Shown piece by piece: positions 26,152 to 35,211 of a DNA stretch of 64,000 bases. Within the stretch, counting starts at the first letter, position 1. The number at the start of each line of letters is the position of its first letter. Origin of the DNA: Paenibacillus cellulosilyticus. Its GTDB lineage: Bacteria; Bacillota; Bacilli; Paenibacillales; Paenibacillaceae. A model generated the notes under the pieces. That model ran no database searches. It saw only the letters and a list, made by a program, of their open reading frames with translations, and was not told the DNA's origin. Location: contig NZ_QGTQ01000030.1 in NCBI RefSeq assembly GCF_003182255.1, forward strand, positions 16,955 through 80,954, given 5' to 3'. Position numbers and translations under genes: made by a program.

Positions 26152-26691
26152 ATGACAACCTTTTATTTGGTCAGGCACGCAGAGCCGGATTGGGCATTCA
26201 AGAATGCGAGAAATTTGCGAGGTGCAATGAGAGATTATGTACCATTGACTGCGAACGGTCTGCAGCAGGCAGAACAAATCGTTGATGCGCATCCTTTTAT
26301 TCGAGAAAGTGAACTAGTTCTGTCCTCTCCATTCACGCGGTCTCTACATACAGCTGCTATCATCAATCGACAATTAGTGCTGCCTATCCTCGTTGAGTAT
26401 GATCTTCACGAATGGATTCCCGATAACTTCGAGCTGAATACACATGCAGAGATTACTGCCTTAACCAAGGAGTTCTTCGCACATGAAGGGCGGCACCCTG
26501 AAGGGGAACCAAAGATCTGGGAGACGAAACAAAGTGTCGTAGATCGAACAAGGGCTGCGCTAGCAAAGTACCTCGATTACTCGAAGGTTATCGTCGTCTG
26601 TCATGGGATGGTCATTACAAGCCTGCTGGATTACGGCTATGAGGAAGTCGAATTAGGCAGCGTACATCCTTATGTCATGGAGAGAGCTTAA
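26152..26691 (+). CDS. Histidine phosphatase family protein
   Basis: A 179-residue histidine phosphatase. RHAEP near residues 8-12 holds the nucleophilic His, SSPFTRSLHTAAI the second Arg and VVCHGMV the second His. The DLHEWIPDN segment supplies the acid residue. CAAGGAGGG precedes ATG 26152; the longer upstream frame to 25933 is not coding. It ends three bases before the Nudix gene, a likely two-gene operon. Confidence 0.88.
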   Translation: MTTFYLVRHAEPDWAFKNARNLRGAMRDYVPLTANGLQQAEQIVDAHPFIRESELVLSSPFTRSLHTAAIINRQLVLPILVEYDLHEWIPDNFELNTHAEITALTKEFFAHEGRHPEGEPKIWETKQSVVDRTRAALAKYLDYSKVIVVCHGMVITSLLDYGYEEVELGSVHPYVMERA

Positions 26692-26693
26692 AG

Positions 26694-27224
26694 ATGATTG
26701 ACTTGAACCAATATCCGGCACTCGCTAATGCGATTGTGTGGGGGCCTGTTACAGCTAGGTTCGAACTTGGCATGAATGCGGATGAAACGCGTGTGAGCAA
26801 TGTGAGCATCATCCCTTGTGTGGGCGATCAGTATGTTATATTCCAGATTGCGGATGGGGGCTGGGAGCTGCCGGGCGGTACGTTAGAGCTGGGAGAGCAT
26901 TACTTAGACGGGCTAAGACGTGAGATGATGGAGGAGCTCGGAGCTGAGCTGGTCTCGTTCCAACGCTTCGGATACTTCAATTGCGAATCAAGTGCTTCGA
27001 AGCCGTATAGGCCCTATATTCCGCATCCTCATTTCGTAAGATTAGTCGGGTATGGTGAAGTCCAGTTGGTCGGGCAACCTTTGAATCCCGAAGACGGCGA
27101 GCAGGTCATAGCAGTAGAAGTGATCGATATTGATGAAGCAGTTGCGCGACTCGAGAGCTGTCATCGGCATGATATCGCACAGCTGTACAGGCTTGCGCAT
27201 GAGATTCGTAAGAACAAGGGGTGA
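26694..27224 (+). CDS. Nudix hydrolase
   Basis: A 176-residue Nudix protein. The box GGTLELGEHYLDGLRREMME followed by ELG is complete at about residues 61-83. The long N-terminal extension (ALANAIVWGPVTARFELG) and the C-terminal EVIDIDEAVARLES are as in a Bacillales subgroup. Substrate unknown. Starts at ATG 26694 directly after the phosphatase stop. Confidence 0.88.
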   Translation: MIDLNQYPALANAIVWGPVTARFELGMNADETRVSNVSIIPCVGDQYVIFQIADGGWELPGGTLELGEHYLDGLRREMMEELGAELVSFQRFGYFNCESSASKPYRPYIPHPHFVRLVGYGEVQLVGQPLNPEDGEQVIAVEVIDIDEAVARLESCHRHDIAQLYRLAHEIRKNKG

Positions 27225-27374
27225 GCTTGTATGCAGCCCACCGGCTCTGGCAGGTATCTTAACATCTGCCTTCAAATGATACTAATAATTAAAGATTCGA
27301 TTAATTCGTCACAAACTTGATGTGGAATGTCTTTACAAATATGCTGTTTGCTGATTATTATATATAAAACAATT

Positions 27375-27405
27375 AAACATCAAGTGCCCGCTTGATGTTT
27401 TTTCT
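27375..27405 (+). terminator. Rho-independent terminator
   Basis: A perfect 10-bp stem (AAACATCAAG with CTTGATGTTT), 6-base loop and T-tract. The DJ-1/PfpI fragment begins right at this T-tract, so a deletion joined it to the terminator of another unit. Confidence 0.85.
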
Positions 27406-27748
27406 TTTCAATCAAGAGTTCGTCGATTGGCTCAGGCAGGCGGCGCACGTGAAGGTTCTGATATCCGTATGTACAGGAGCGCTGCTGCTTGGCGCAGCAG
27501 GATTTCTCCAAGGTAACAAAGCAACAGCCCACCCATATGCTTATGAGCTGCTGGGGCCGTACTGCGACGAGGCCATCAAGACTCGGATCGTCAAGGACGG
27601 CAACCTAATCACAGCCGGCGGCGTCTCCACATCCATCGACCTTGCGAACTATCTCGCGGAGCTATTCATCCACCCAGAAGCGGCAGCAGCCTTCAAGAAA
27701 CAAATCGACTACCCATACGAGGCACAACGTATTATTGAAGTAAACTGA
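27392..27748 (+). pseudogene. DJ-1/PfpI family gene lacking its 5' third
   Basis: The open frame encodes the C-terminal ~110 residues of a DJ-1/PfpI-type protein. It includes the nucleophile-elbow strand VLISVCTGALLLGAAGFLQG with its Cys, the conserved AHPYAYELLG segment and ITAGGVSTSIDLANYLAEL. About 70 N-terminal residues are absent. There is no ribosome binding site, and a terminator hairpin sits over the apparent start. Members are glyoxalase/isonitrile-hydratase-like enzymes or AraC-type regulator domains. Confidence 0.78.
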
Positions 27749-27757
27749 ACATGGTTG

Positions 27758-27787
27758 GTCTGCAATGGAGGTTGCAGACTTTTTTGT
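27758..27787 (+). terminator. Rho-independent terminator
   Basis: A perfect 8-bp stem (GTCTGCAA with TTGCAGAC) with a 6-base loop, then six T's. Confidence 0.85.
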
Positions 27788-27851
27788 TCCATGCGAACGT
27801 TTGCTTTCCCCAAGAAAATGGTAAGAGAGGAATAAAGGGGCTGTTAACAGC

Positions 27852-28439
27852 ATGACAATTGTCGAACAGGCAGATAGAACGAAAGAAACAGCTCATCAGA
27901 TTTTACGCGAGCTGCAGCTGCTCGAGCGATGGCGGGAGGTCGGAGAGCCGATTGTTGTAGGTGCAACCGCCTATGAATTGATGATTAGTCCCGATATTGA
28001 TATGGAGATCTACTGCGATTTACCTAAGGCTTCAGTTGGATTCCAAGTGCTAGCGCAATGTGTGGAGCATCCGAATGTGACATCAGCGAAGTACGTAAAT
28101 CTGCTCGATACGGAAGATCAGGGCATCTACTATCAAATGAAGTACCGCCACGAAGACGGCATCGAGTGGAAGCTCGATATGTGGCTTATGGCGCACGATC
28201 ACCCAGGTCCATGTGCCCGCGATTTGGTCGAACCGCTGAAAGCGGCGCTGACGGACGATAAGAGGCATGCGATTCTGGACATTAAGCAGCACATCCAGCA
28301 AACACCAGGTCTTCAAGCTCCCTCGATTCAAATTTATGAAGCCGTAATCGACTGGGATGTACGGAATATCGACCAGTTCTTGTCCTGGCAGGCAGAGCAT
28401 GGAGTCGAAGGATTAACCCATTGGAAGCCGAGCGTTTGA
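27852..28439 (+). CDS. Nucleotidyltransferase-like protein
   Basis: A 195-residue protein with the pattern VVGATAYELMISPDIDMEIY, in which a Gly-Ala turn followed by DIDME resembles the GS...DxD metal-binding motif of nucleotidyltransferase folds (as in LinB/AadK-like proteins). DGIEWKLDMWL supplies a third acidic residue. Substrate unknown. AAAGGGG precedes ATG 27852. The neighbour at 28467 belongs to a related superfamily. Confidence 0.7.
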   Translation: MTIVEQADRTKETAHQILRELQLLERWREVGEPIVVGATAYELMISPDIDMEIYCDLPKASVGFQVLAQCVEHPNVTSAKYVNLLDTEDQGIYYQMKYRHEDGIEWKLDMWLMAHDHPGPCARDLVEPLKAALTDDKRHAILDIKQHIQQTPGLQAPSIQIYEAVIDWDVRNIDQFLSWQAEHGVEGLTHWKPSV

Positions 28440-28466
28440 TCGCTGGACAAATGTGAGGTGCGCAGC

Positions 28467-29279
28467 ATGACCGAAGCTTTACCTTCAATCGTTGATGAGA
28501 TGCTTGCCTACTATTTGGAACGAATCAATGAGCGGCAGGTCGAGCTTATTCAAGGCTTCTACCTGTATGGTTCAATTGCGCTCGGTGATTATTACGTCCA
28601 TTGCAGCGATATTGATTTCATTGCTATCACGGAGGCTCGGCTGACGGACTATCAATATTTGCACGTCATGAACGTACACAAGGAAGTGGAGAAGCGATAT
28701 CCGAAGTCTCGAATGGGAGGCATTTATGTCACTTGGGCTGACTTAGGAAAGCTGCAAGATGACATTGAGCCGTTTCCTTATTATTCGGATGGCAAGCTGA
28801 AGCGGGCGGGCTATTTTGAACTGAACCTCGTGACTTGGTACGAATTGAAGCATCATGGCATTCGGCTGGTTGGTCCTGCAATTGAAGAGTTGGGTCTAGA
28901 AATCGACATGCAGCGGTTCATCCGTAACATGCACCTTAACCTCAATACTTATTGGGCGAACTGGATACTCAAAGCATCTGATCCACGTCGACTCTACTCC
29001 TACCTCGTATGGCTGAGAGGGTCTGAGATGGAGTGGGGTGTCCTTGGCATTACCCGATTGTGGTATACCTTCCGCGAGGGGCAGGTAACCAGTAAAGCTA
29101 GAGCAGGTGAGTATGCGTTGGAGCATGTGCCGGCGCAATGGCATCCGATTTTGCATGAATCCATTCGAATACGTCGAGGCGGCGGCACCTCGCTTTATAC
29201 CTCAAGAAAGCAGCGCAAAGCCGATGCGATCGCGTATATGCACTTCATGCTGAAGGCATGCAATGACATGTTTCCGTGA
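28467..29279 (+). CDS. Nucleotidyltransferase with DUF4111 (aminoglycoside adenylyltransferase-like)
   Basis: A 270-residue protein. The nucleotidyltransferase core FYLYGSIALGDYYVHCSDID is near residues 31-50, with GS and SDID metal-binding acids; the C-terminal ~150 residues are helical as in AadA/DUF4111 proteins. Relatives adenylylate streptomycin/spectinomycin, but many Bacillales members have unknown substrates, so resistance is not claimed. ATG 28467 follows GAGGTG; GTG 28458 lies inside that site. Confidence 0.82.
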   Translation: MTEALPSIVDEMLAYYLERINERQVELIQGFYLYGSIALGDYYVHCSDIDFIAITEARLTDYQYLHVMNVHKEVEKRYPKSRMGGIYVTWADLGKLQDDIEPFPYYSDGKLKRAGYFELNLVTWYELKHHGIRLVGPAIEELGLEIDMQRFIRNMHLNLNTYWANWILKASDPRRLYSYLVWLRGSEMEWGVLGITRLWYTFREGQVTSKARAGEYALEHVPAQWHPILHESIRIRRGGGTSLYTSRKQRKADAIAYMHFMLKACNDMFP

Positions 29280-29303
29280 TAAGGAAGAAGGGGAGGGAGT
29301 CAG

Positions 29304-29864
29304 ATGAAGCTAGTGATCCTATTCGGACCGCAGGCTGTTGGCAAAATGACGGTTGGACAGGAGCTGGAACGTATCACGCCGCTCAAGCTGTTCCACAATC
29401 ACATGACCATCGAGCTTGTGTCCCCATTCTTCAGCTACAGTACGGCGCCGGGTAAACGGCTCGTTCGTCAATTCCGACAGGCGATATTCGAGGAAGTGGC
29501 GAAGAGCGATCTGCCGGGACTTATCTTCACATTCGTATGGGCGCTCGATCTTGAGGACGATTGGAATTATATTCGGGAAATTCGGGAGTTGTTCGAATCC
29601 AATGGTGCAGAGACGTTCTTTGTGGAGCTGGAAGCGAATGTGGAAGAGCGGCTCGTCCGTAATCGCAGCCCTCATCGATTGGCGCATAAGCCGACTAAGC
29701 GTGACATCACTTTCTCAGAAAACGATTTAGTTAAAACAATGGAGAAGCATCGATTGAATTCTTTCGAAGGAGAATTCGATCTGGAGAACTACATAAGAAT
29801 AAACAACAGCAACCTTTCACCCGAGCAGGTTGCAGTGATCGTGAAGGAGCGATTCCAGCTGTAA
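29304..29864 (+). CDS. P-loop kinase-like ATPase (shikimate/AAA_33-like)
   Basis: A 186-residue P-loop protein. Walker A is FGPQAVGKMTVG near residues 7-18, FHNHMTIEL follows the first helix, and LIFTFVWALDLEDDWNY sits in the Walker B position. Widely found in Firmicutes as a stand-alone shikimate-kinase-like protein of unknown substrate. Ribosome binding site GGGGAGGGAG. Third P-loop kinase of the array. Confidence 0.8.
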   Translation: MKLVILFGPQAVGKMTVGQELERITPLKLFHNHMTIELVSPFFSYSTAPGKRLVRQFRQAIFEEVAKSDLPGLIFTFVWALDLEDDWNYIREIRELFESNGAETFFVELEANVEERLVRNRSPHRLAHKPTKRDITFSENDLVKTMEKHRLNSFEGEFDLENYIRINNSNLSPEQVAVIVKERFQL

Positions 29865-29891
29865 TATCGTCAGGCGAAGGGGGAAGCGCGA

Positions 29892-30233
29892 TTGCCTTAT
29901 TTTGAACGATCGAATCGCATGTACAAGGTGTTCTTCACGCTGAGCAGCTTGAGTCTGCTCATCACAGTCATTGCCTACTCGCTCAGCGATCTTCAAGAGA
30001 TTATTCAGTATAACATTGTTAATTCGAATCATTTTCTGTGGACGTTATGGACCGTGGTATTCTTCGTCCTGTCGATCTTCTTCCTTATACTCGGCATCGT
30101 ACTTCGGAAGGTCGCGCAGGACGCAGAGGATGATATGTCTTCGATGGCAAGGCAGATCAAGGAGCTGCGAGAAGCGTTAGAAGGGGGGAGTGCTGCGAGG
30201 AAGAAGAGTTACTCCGATACGGATCAGCATTGA
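29892..30233 (+). CDS. Small membrane protein with a C-terminal coiled-coil stretch
   Basis: 113 residues with two hydrophobic segments (about 12-31 and 48-73) and then an acidic/basic helical tail (DDMSSMARQIKELREALEGG). TTG 29892 follows GAAGGGGGAAG. Function unknown. Confidence 0.65.
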   Translation: MPYFERSNRMYKVFFTLSSLSLLITVIAYSLSDLQEIIQYNIVNSNHFLWTLWTVVFFVLSIFFLILGIVLRKVAQDAEDDMSSMARQIKELREALEGGSAARKKSYSDTDQH

Positions 30234-30276
30234 AGGGTTTACTACAACCCAATGTTTTTATGAAGGAGGTGAGATC

Positions 30277-30819
30277 ATGATAGTAGTAGATGCATTACGT
30301 TATCCCATTGGCCAATTTGAGCCCAATTTAGCCCCCACCTTACAAGATCGTCGGCAGCTGATCCATCAAATCGCAGGATTGACCGACGAACTGCGGGACC
30401 TCGTACGAGATCTTACCCCTGAGCAGCTGAAAGTGCCGTATCGTCCAGAGGGTTGGTGCATTCAACAGATTATCCACCATTTGGCGGACAACGACACGAA
30501 TGCCTGCCTACGGCTCAGGAGGGCGCTCACAGAGGATCAGCCTGCTGCTTCTTCCTATCGAGAAGATTTGTTCGCTGAACTTAGCGACTATAGCGATGCA
30601 CCGATTGAGTTGTCTATCACTTTGCTGGAAGCGCTGCACAAACGACTAGTCATTCTTCTGAGTCGTTTAAGTGAAGATCAATTTCAGCGAAAGTTGCAAA
30701 CCGGACTTCTCGGCATCATTACGATTGATACCGCTGTTCAGCGGTTGGTCTGGCACAATCGGCATCATATGGCACAAATTCAGTTACTGATAGAGAGGAA
30801 GGGCTGGCGAACAAATTAA
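30277..30819 (+). CDS. YfiT family bacillithiol transferase
   Basis: A 180-residue DinB-superfamily protein of the YfiT type, recognisable by LRYPIGQFEPN at the N-terminus, PEGWCIQQIIHHLADND with the first metal histidines and LVWHNRHHMAQI with the rest. YfiT-like enzymes are metal-dependent thiol S-transferases that use bacillithiol in detoxification. GAAGGAGGTGAG precedes ATG 30277 ideally; the longer frame from 30190 overlaps the previous gene. Confidence 0.88.
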   Translation: MIVVDALRYPIGQFEPNLAPTLQDRRQLIHQIAGLTDELRDLVRDLTPEQLKVPYRPEGWCIQQIIHHLADNDTNACLRLRRALTEDQPAASSYREDLFAELSDYSDAPIELSITLLEALHKRLVILLSRLSEDQFQRKLQTGLLGIITIDTAVQRLVWHNRHHMAQIQLLIERKGWRTN

Positions 30820-30870
30820 GGTATATCCATCGCAGCAGCAGATGAGCAAAAATTCTTGTTAGGGGAATCC

Positions 30871-31476
30871 ATGATGAAACAATTGAGGCTTGGCTTTATG
30901 TCTTCGCATGGCGGCTCCAATATGCAGGCAATTCTGGACGCGGTTTCAGATGGGCGCCTGAATGCATGGCCGGCCGTGCTAATCTCGAACAATTCTACGT
31001 CTACCGCGATGGAGCGAGCCCGCACCTTCGGGATGCCAGCCTATCATTATTCTTCGGTTACACATCCAGAGCCAGAGATACTCGATCTGCAAATCCTAGA
31101 GACACTTAAGAGGCATGAGATTGATTACTTGATGCTAGTTGGTTACATGAAGCGGCTAGGTCCAGCGACGCTGGATGCCTATGCGGGTCGAATCATCAAC
31201 ATTCATCCGTCTCTGCTTCCGAAGCATGGCGGACATGGGATGTATGGACGTCACGTCCATGAAGCGGTGCTGCGCAGCGGCGAACGTCAGACGGGTGTTA
31301 CGATTCATCTAGTCGATGGGGAATACGATACAGGAGCTATCATTAGCCAATGTACGGTCCCGGTTGAGGACAATGATACCGTCGACAGCTTGAGCGCACG
31401 TGTGCTGAAGCGTGAACATGAGTTTCTAGTCGAGACACTCATTCGAATTGCGAATCAAGCGATCACCATCGGCTGA
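30871..31476 (+). CDS. Phosphoribosylglycinamide formyltransferase (PurN)-like protein
   Basis: A 201-residue formyltransferase fold. It opens RLGFMSSHGGSNMQAIL (phosphate-binding loop) and has the catalytic block IINIHPSLLPKHGGHGMYG (Asn, His) followed by TGVTIHLVDGEYDTGAIISQ (Asp). These residues are those that use 10-formyltetrahydrofolate in purine synthesis. It is not in a pur operon, so it is likely a paralogue with a related formyl-transfer job. ATG 30871 follows AGGGGAA. Confidence 0.82.
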   Translation: MMKQLRLGFMSSHGGSNMQAILDAVSDGRLNAWPAVLISNNSTSTAMERARTFGMPAYHYSSVTHPEPEILDLQILETLKRHEIDYLMLVGYMKRLGPATLDAYAGRIINIHPSLLPKHGGHGMYGRHVHEAVLRSGERQTGVTIHLVDGEYDTGAIISQCTVPVEDNDTVDSLSARVLKREHEFLVETLIRIANQAITIG

Positions 31477-31509
31477 AATGAGATAGCACAGCAGCAATCG
31501 AGGTGGAAC

Positions 31510-32169
31510 ATGAACAACATAAACTGCGCCTATCATGAAGATCGAGTATCCATGAAGCAATGTACCGAGTGCAGCAAGTCACTGTGTGAGGACTGCAGCC
31601 ATGCGGATTATCCAGCGTATTGCTGGAGCTGTGGTTATGAGCATGAGCAGAAGCAAATAGAGGATGAGAAGAGCTTCGAATTTCCTGCGTTTCTTGAGCA
31701 TAAAGTGGTTTACTATGTCCTTCGTAAAGCATTCTCTGCGGCAGGGGCGAGCTTAATCTGTACATTGGCGTGCTCGCTTGTGCTCAGCATGCTTGCAGGT
31801 GCAGGAGCTTTTCTTTATGGATCTTACATAGGAATTGCAATACTGCTCATTACTTCTACGTATGGCGTTGCCTGCTCGGTATTGGTTGATCTCATTGCAC
31901 AGTATGCCAGCTTCGCACAGAAGAGAGGGGCTCAAGGCATCCTGTATGCACTTGGAGGTTTGCTATTCCCATACTTGACCGATACGTACAGAGATTCAGA
32001 ACTGTTCATTTATTGGATAGTCGGTGGAGGAACAGCTCTCATTTATTTCTTGCTGGAGACGGCACGACTGGATAAACGACTCGTGATTAGCGTAGGTATG
32101 TTATCTTTGTTTCTGCTCGTACCTGTAATAGGCAAGTACTTCGACATCGTAAAATATGTGTTGTTCTAA
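31510..32169 (+). CDS. Membrane protein with N-terminal B-box-type zinc finger
   Basis: 219 residues. Residues 6-44 carry a zinc-binding pattern (CAYHEDRVSMKQCTECSKSL, then CEDCSHADYPAYCWSCG) like the B-box zinc fingers found in bacterial integral membrane proteins. Then come five or so hydrophobic segments from about residue 70 to the end. Bacterial members are mostly uncharacterised; some neighbour rhomboid- or Yip1-type proteins. It precedes the next gene by 12 bases. Confidence 0.78.
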   Translation: MNNINCAYHEDRVSMKQCTECSKSLCEDCSHADYPAYCWSCGYEHEQKQIEDEKSFEFPAFLEHKVVYYVLRKAFSAAGASLICTLACSLVLSMLAGAGAFLYGSYIGIAILLITSTYGVACSVLVDLIAQYASFAQKRGAQGILYALGGLLFPYLTDTYRDSELFIYWIVGGGTALIYFLLETARLDKRLVISVGMLSLFLLVPVIGKYFDIVKYVLF

Positions 32170-32181
32170 GTGAGGAATATC

Positions 32182-32610
32182 ATGAACCGGAAGCGGAGAA
32201 AGATCCGCATCTTTATCGCTGGGTTGGTCGTGCTGCTTCTTGTCTATATCGCAATCGATGTAAGGATGATCGCAAGTGTAAAGAGCACCATTCGCACACT
32301 CTATTTACATCCTGATCAGGATCAGACAATGATAGACGACTATCGTGTGACCGATGATGCGTTACGAAAGTTTTTTCGGCGCGGGGCTTATCCACTGAGC
32401 AAGGATGAAGATGCTGTCCAATTCCGTTTGAGCATCGGCAGCGGGTTTCATTCTTTCGTACGAGGTACGGTATGGGTCAACTATACATTCGTAGGTATCG
32501 ATCCGGATACGGGATTGTCCAGTTACGGCTCATCTAATGTGCCAATCCGACTTAAGGTCAAGCTGCATCATTGGCAATGGCAAATAATCGACAAACATGA
32601 AGAGGCATAA
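32182..32610 (+). CDS. Membrane-anchored hypothetical protein
   Basis: 142 residues with an N-terminal basic patch and one membrane helix (RKIRIFIAGLVVLLLVYIAI), then an outside domain that is beta-rich. It looks like a small extracytoplasmic domain protein; family not recognised. ATG 32182 follows TGAGGA; GTG 32170 directly follows the previous stop and is less likely. Confidence 0.62.
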   Translation: MNRKRRKIRIFIAGLVVLLLVYIAIDVRMIASVKSTIRTLYLHPDQDQTMIDDYRVTDDALRKFFRRGAYPLSKDEDAVQFRLSIGSGFHSFVRGTVWVNYTFVGIDPDTGLSSYGSSNVPIRLKVKLHHWQWQIIDKHEEA

Positions 32611-32666
32611 GTAGATTGCTATACCCCACAAGAGGGATACGTTTATAGATAAGGGAGAGGTCATTC

Positions 32667-33053
32667 ATGTGTTGTGAGTATTGTTATATTACGTTGGAGC
32701 ACCAGCACATTATGATGGACAATGAAACTTGCATGTATTTGCAATTGAAGGAGCCGGAGATCATCGGTTCAGGAATCATTATTCCGAAACAGCATCGTGA
32801 GACCGTATTTGATCTGACCGAAGAAGAGTGGCTGGACACGTTAGCATTGCTGCAAGAGGTTAAAACGGTGCTTGATGCCGAGTATCAGCCTGATGGGTAC
32901 AATGTCGGTTGGAACACAGGCAGCGTTGGCGGACAGCATATTTTCCACGCGCATCTTCATGTCATCCCAAGGTTCGCAGACGAGCCATTCGCAGGGAAGG
33001 GCATTCGGCACTGGTTCAAAAGCCAAGACAATATCCGTCCTGTGACGCCGTAG
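32667..33053 (+). CDS. HIT family hydrolase
   Basis: A 128-residue histidine-triad protein: GQHIFHAHLHVIPR near residues 91-104 gives the HxHxHxx active site. HIT proteins hydrolyse or transfer nucleoside monophosphates from dinucleotide or adduct substrates. GGGAGAGG precedes ATG 32667. The CCEYCY start could bind a metal as in other HIT members. Confidence 0.9.
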   Translation: MCCEYCYITLEHQHIMMDNETCMYLQLKEPEIIGSGIIIPKQHRETVFDLTEEEWLDTLALLQEVKTVLDAEYQPDGYNVGWNTGSVGGQHIFHAHLHVIPRFADEPFAGKGIRHWFKSQDNIRPVTP

Positions 33054-33157
33054 CAGTTAGCACTTTTCATTCTATATGCTGTCGTAGTTGCTGTTGGCAG
33101 AAAACTAATAGCCCTACGATCCCGTCGTAAAAAATAATGGAGTTTGGAGCACCGCAT

Positions 33158-33867
33158 ATGAATCGCGTAGAACATATACGTCAAGAAGAGAAGCGGTATC
33201 ACGATGCTTGTTATGACAGCTGCAGCCTGTTCGAGCCGGGCTCCTGGCTGCATAAACCAGTCAAGACCGTGCTGGATCAACTCGAGCAGTTCACTGATTA
33301 TGATCAGATGAACGTGCTGGACCTAGGGTCCGGCATCGGACGCAACAGCATTCCAATTGCGCAGTCACTGGTAGGCAGGAACGGCAAGGTTGTATGTGTA
33401 GACCTTCTGCAGTCAGCCATCGACAAGCTGCTTGCGTACAGCGAACAGTACAATGTACTGCACTATATGGATGCAAGGCTGTCGGACATTGAGCATTTTG
33501 ACATCGAGCCTGAGGCCTATGATTTCATCGTCGCAGTGTCCTCTCTCGAGCATCGAGCTCGGAGCTTGCCTTACAGCGCAAGCTCCAAGAGATGGCGGCG
33601 GGTACGAAGCCGTCTGGTGTGAATTGTATGATTATCGGTTCCAGCATCCGTGAGGTTACGGTAGAGACGAATGTTGAGCTGGACCCGATGTTCGAGATCA
33701 ATCTGTCAACGGATCGGATGCTTCATCTGCTGGATACCGAATACGCTGACTGGGACATCAAGCAGCGTTTGGTTAAACCGTTGGAATATGCGATCGACCG
33801 GGGCGGCGCCCCGGTCTCATTGATGACGAATTGTATTACGTATGTGGCGAATAAGCCTAGTAAGTAA
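33158..33867 (+). pseudogene. Class I SAM methyltransferase gene with a one-base frameshift
   Basis: The frame from ATG 33158 (GGAG at 33147-33150) encodes a Rossmann methyltransferase start, with motif I VLDLGSGIGRNSIPIAQ and VVCVDLL. It goes out of frame near 33555, just after FIVAVSSLEH, and stops at 33622. Adding one base restores SSELALQRKLQEMAAGTKPS and continues to 33867. The original would be about 237 residues. It lies between the HIT and lysozyme genes. Confidence 0.82.
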
Positions 33868-33890
33868 TAGTGGAGGAGAATAATAGAATC

Positions 33891-34622
33891 ATGTTCAAGA
33901 AGCGGTTAAAATATACGAAGACCAGCATCATTCTATTGATTCTCCTCGTTCTAGGCGCGTTGGAATACCGCGGTGTGATCTGGCATAACAGCTTGTTCGC
34001 ACTGCGATATGAGGTGAAGGGGATTGATGTCTCGCACTTTCAAGGTATGGTAGATTGGGATCGTGTGAGCGCCGATTCGAAGTGGCAGTTCGCTTACATC
34101 AAAGCAACCGAAGGCATGGATATGACGGATGAACAGTTCTCGGGGAATTGGGAAGGAGCGAAGCGCGTCGGCTTGAAGCGAGGCGCTTATCACTTCTTCA
34201 CCACGCAGAGCGCTGGAGTTGATCAAGCAGAGCATTACATAGAGGTCGTTCCCAAGGAAGAAGATAGTCTTCCACCAGTGATCGACATTGAGATTGCCTT
34301 GGATAAGGATGCGGACGGGATCAGACAGCAACTGACGCAGCTGTGCGAGAAGCTCGAAGCTTTTTATAACCAAAGGCCGATCCTGTATGTGACTTATGAT
34401 ACGTTTAATACTTATATAGCTGATCATTTCGAGGGTTACGAGATTTGGATCATGGATATTATCAAATACCCGACGCTCAGACGTGATCGGGAATGGACGT
34501 TCTGGCAGTATAATCATCGAGCGAGAATCGCAGGCATTGACGGGTATGTGGATACGAATGTGTTCCACGGGAGCAAGAACGATTTTGCAGCAAAATTCAA
34601 CTCTACAAGTGAAGAGATTTAA
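33891..34622 (+). CDS. GH25 lysozyme (membrane-anchored or secreted)
   Basis: A 243-residue glycoside hydrolase family 25 muramidase. An N-terminal basic segment plus hydrophobic helix (about residues 10-27) either anchors it or serves as signal. The catalytic domain starts KGIDVSHFQGMVDW, continues FAYIKATEG and AYHFF, and has the acidic catalytic strand PPVIDIEIALD. It cleaves the MurNAc-GlcNAc bond of peptidoglycan. The site GGAGGAG at 33872-33878 fits ATG 33891 rather than an upstream GTG. Confidence 0.9.
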   Translation: MFKKRLKYTKTSIILLILLVLGALEYRGVIWHNSLFALRYEVKGIDVSHFQGMVDWDRVSADSKWQFAYIKATEGMDMTDEQFSGNWEGAKRVGLKRGAYHFFTTQSAGVDQAEHYIEVVPKEEDSLPPVIDIEIALDKDADGIRQQLTQLCEKLEAFYNQRPILYVTYDTFNTYIADHFEGYEIWIMDIIKYPTLRRDREWTFWQYNHRARIAGIDGYVDTNVFHGSKNDFAAKFNSTSEEI

Positions 34623-34640
34623 TGAGGAGCACTTACATCA

Positions 34641-35180
34641 ATGATCAAATACACCATTTGTTTTATAAGACAAGGAAGTAAAGTACTACTGTTGAATCGC
34701 GAGAAAGCCAGCTGGATGGGGGCGTGGAACGGTGTTGGCGGTAAGCTCGAACCGAATGAAACGCCAAGGGAAGGTATTCTTCGGGAAGTGGCGGAGGAGA
34801 CTGGGATTGTACTAGATTTGATCCAGTTCAAAGGCATCGTTACGTGGGTGGTCGATGGTGCAATGACGGGTGGAATGTACACCTATGTGGCGGAACTGCC
34901 TGAAGACTACACGTACGAAACGCCGATTAAGACGGACGAAGGTATCTTGGACTGGAAAGAGCTGCAGTGGATCTTGCATCCGAAGAACGTAGGTCTTGCT
35001 GCTAACATACCGGAAAGTCTAGAGAAGCTGTTATTCGATCCAGGTTGTTACGAATATCGGTGCTTCTATAGCGAAGGGAAACTGCTCAAACAGCAATTTC
35101 TGGCACTCGACGAGCAGGTGGAGTTCGAGGATGTCCATTCGGCCGTCGAGACAATGATAGCCGCTGGATCGATGAGCTGA
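34641..35180 (+). CDS. Nudix hydrolase, 8-oxo-dGTP diphosphatase-like
   Basis: A 179-residue Nudix protein. The complete box GGKLEPNETPREGILREVAE then ETG is at about residues 33-55. The opening YTICFIRQGSKVLLLNREKA and SWMGAWNGVGGK are as in Bacillales MutT-like 8-oxo-dGTP diphosphatases. The C-terminal ~60 residues are an additional helix region. Substrate inferred by resemblance only. Confidence 0.88.
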   Translation: MIKYTICFIRQGSKVLLLNREKASWMGAWNGVGGKLEPNETPREGILREVAEETGIVLDLIQFKGIVTWVVDGAMTGGMYTYVAELPEDYTYETPIKTDEGILDWKELQWILHPKNVGLAANIPESLEKLLFDPGCYEYRCFYSEGKLLKQQFLALDEQVEFEDVHSAVETMIAAGSMS

Positions 35181-35211
35181 AAGCAGCACATTTTGTAACA
35201 AGTAAAGAAAG

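Noticed and set aside
30871..31476. Part of a purine biosynthesis operon
   Set aside because: The PurN-like gene has no pur neighbours; its surroundings are unrelated accessory genes.
33951..34568. A 205-residue open frame on the - strand
   Set aside because: Antisense to the GH25 lysozyme, with no ribosome binding site or domain.
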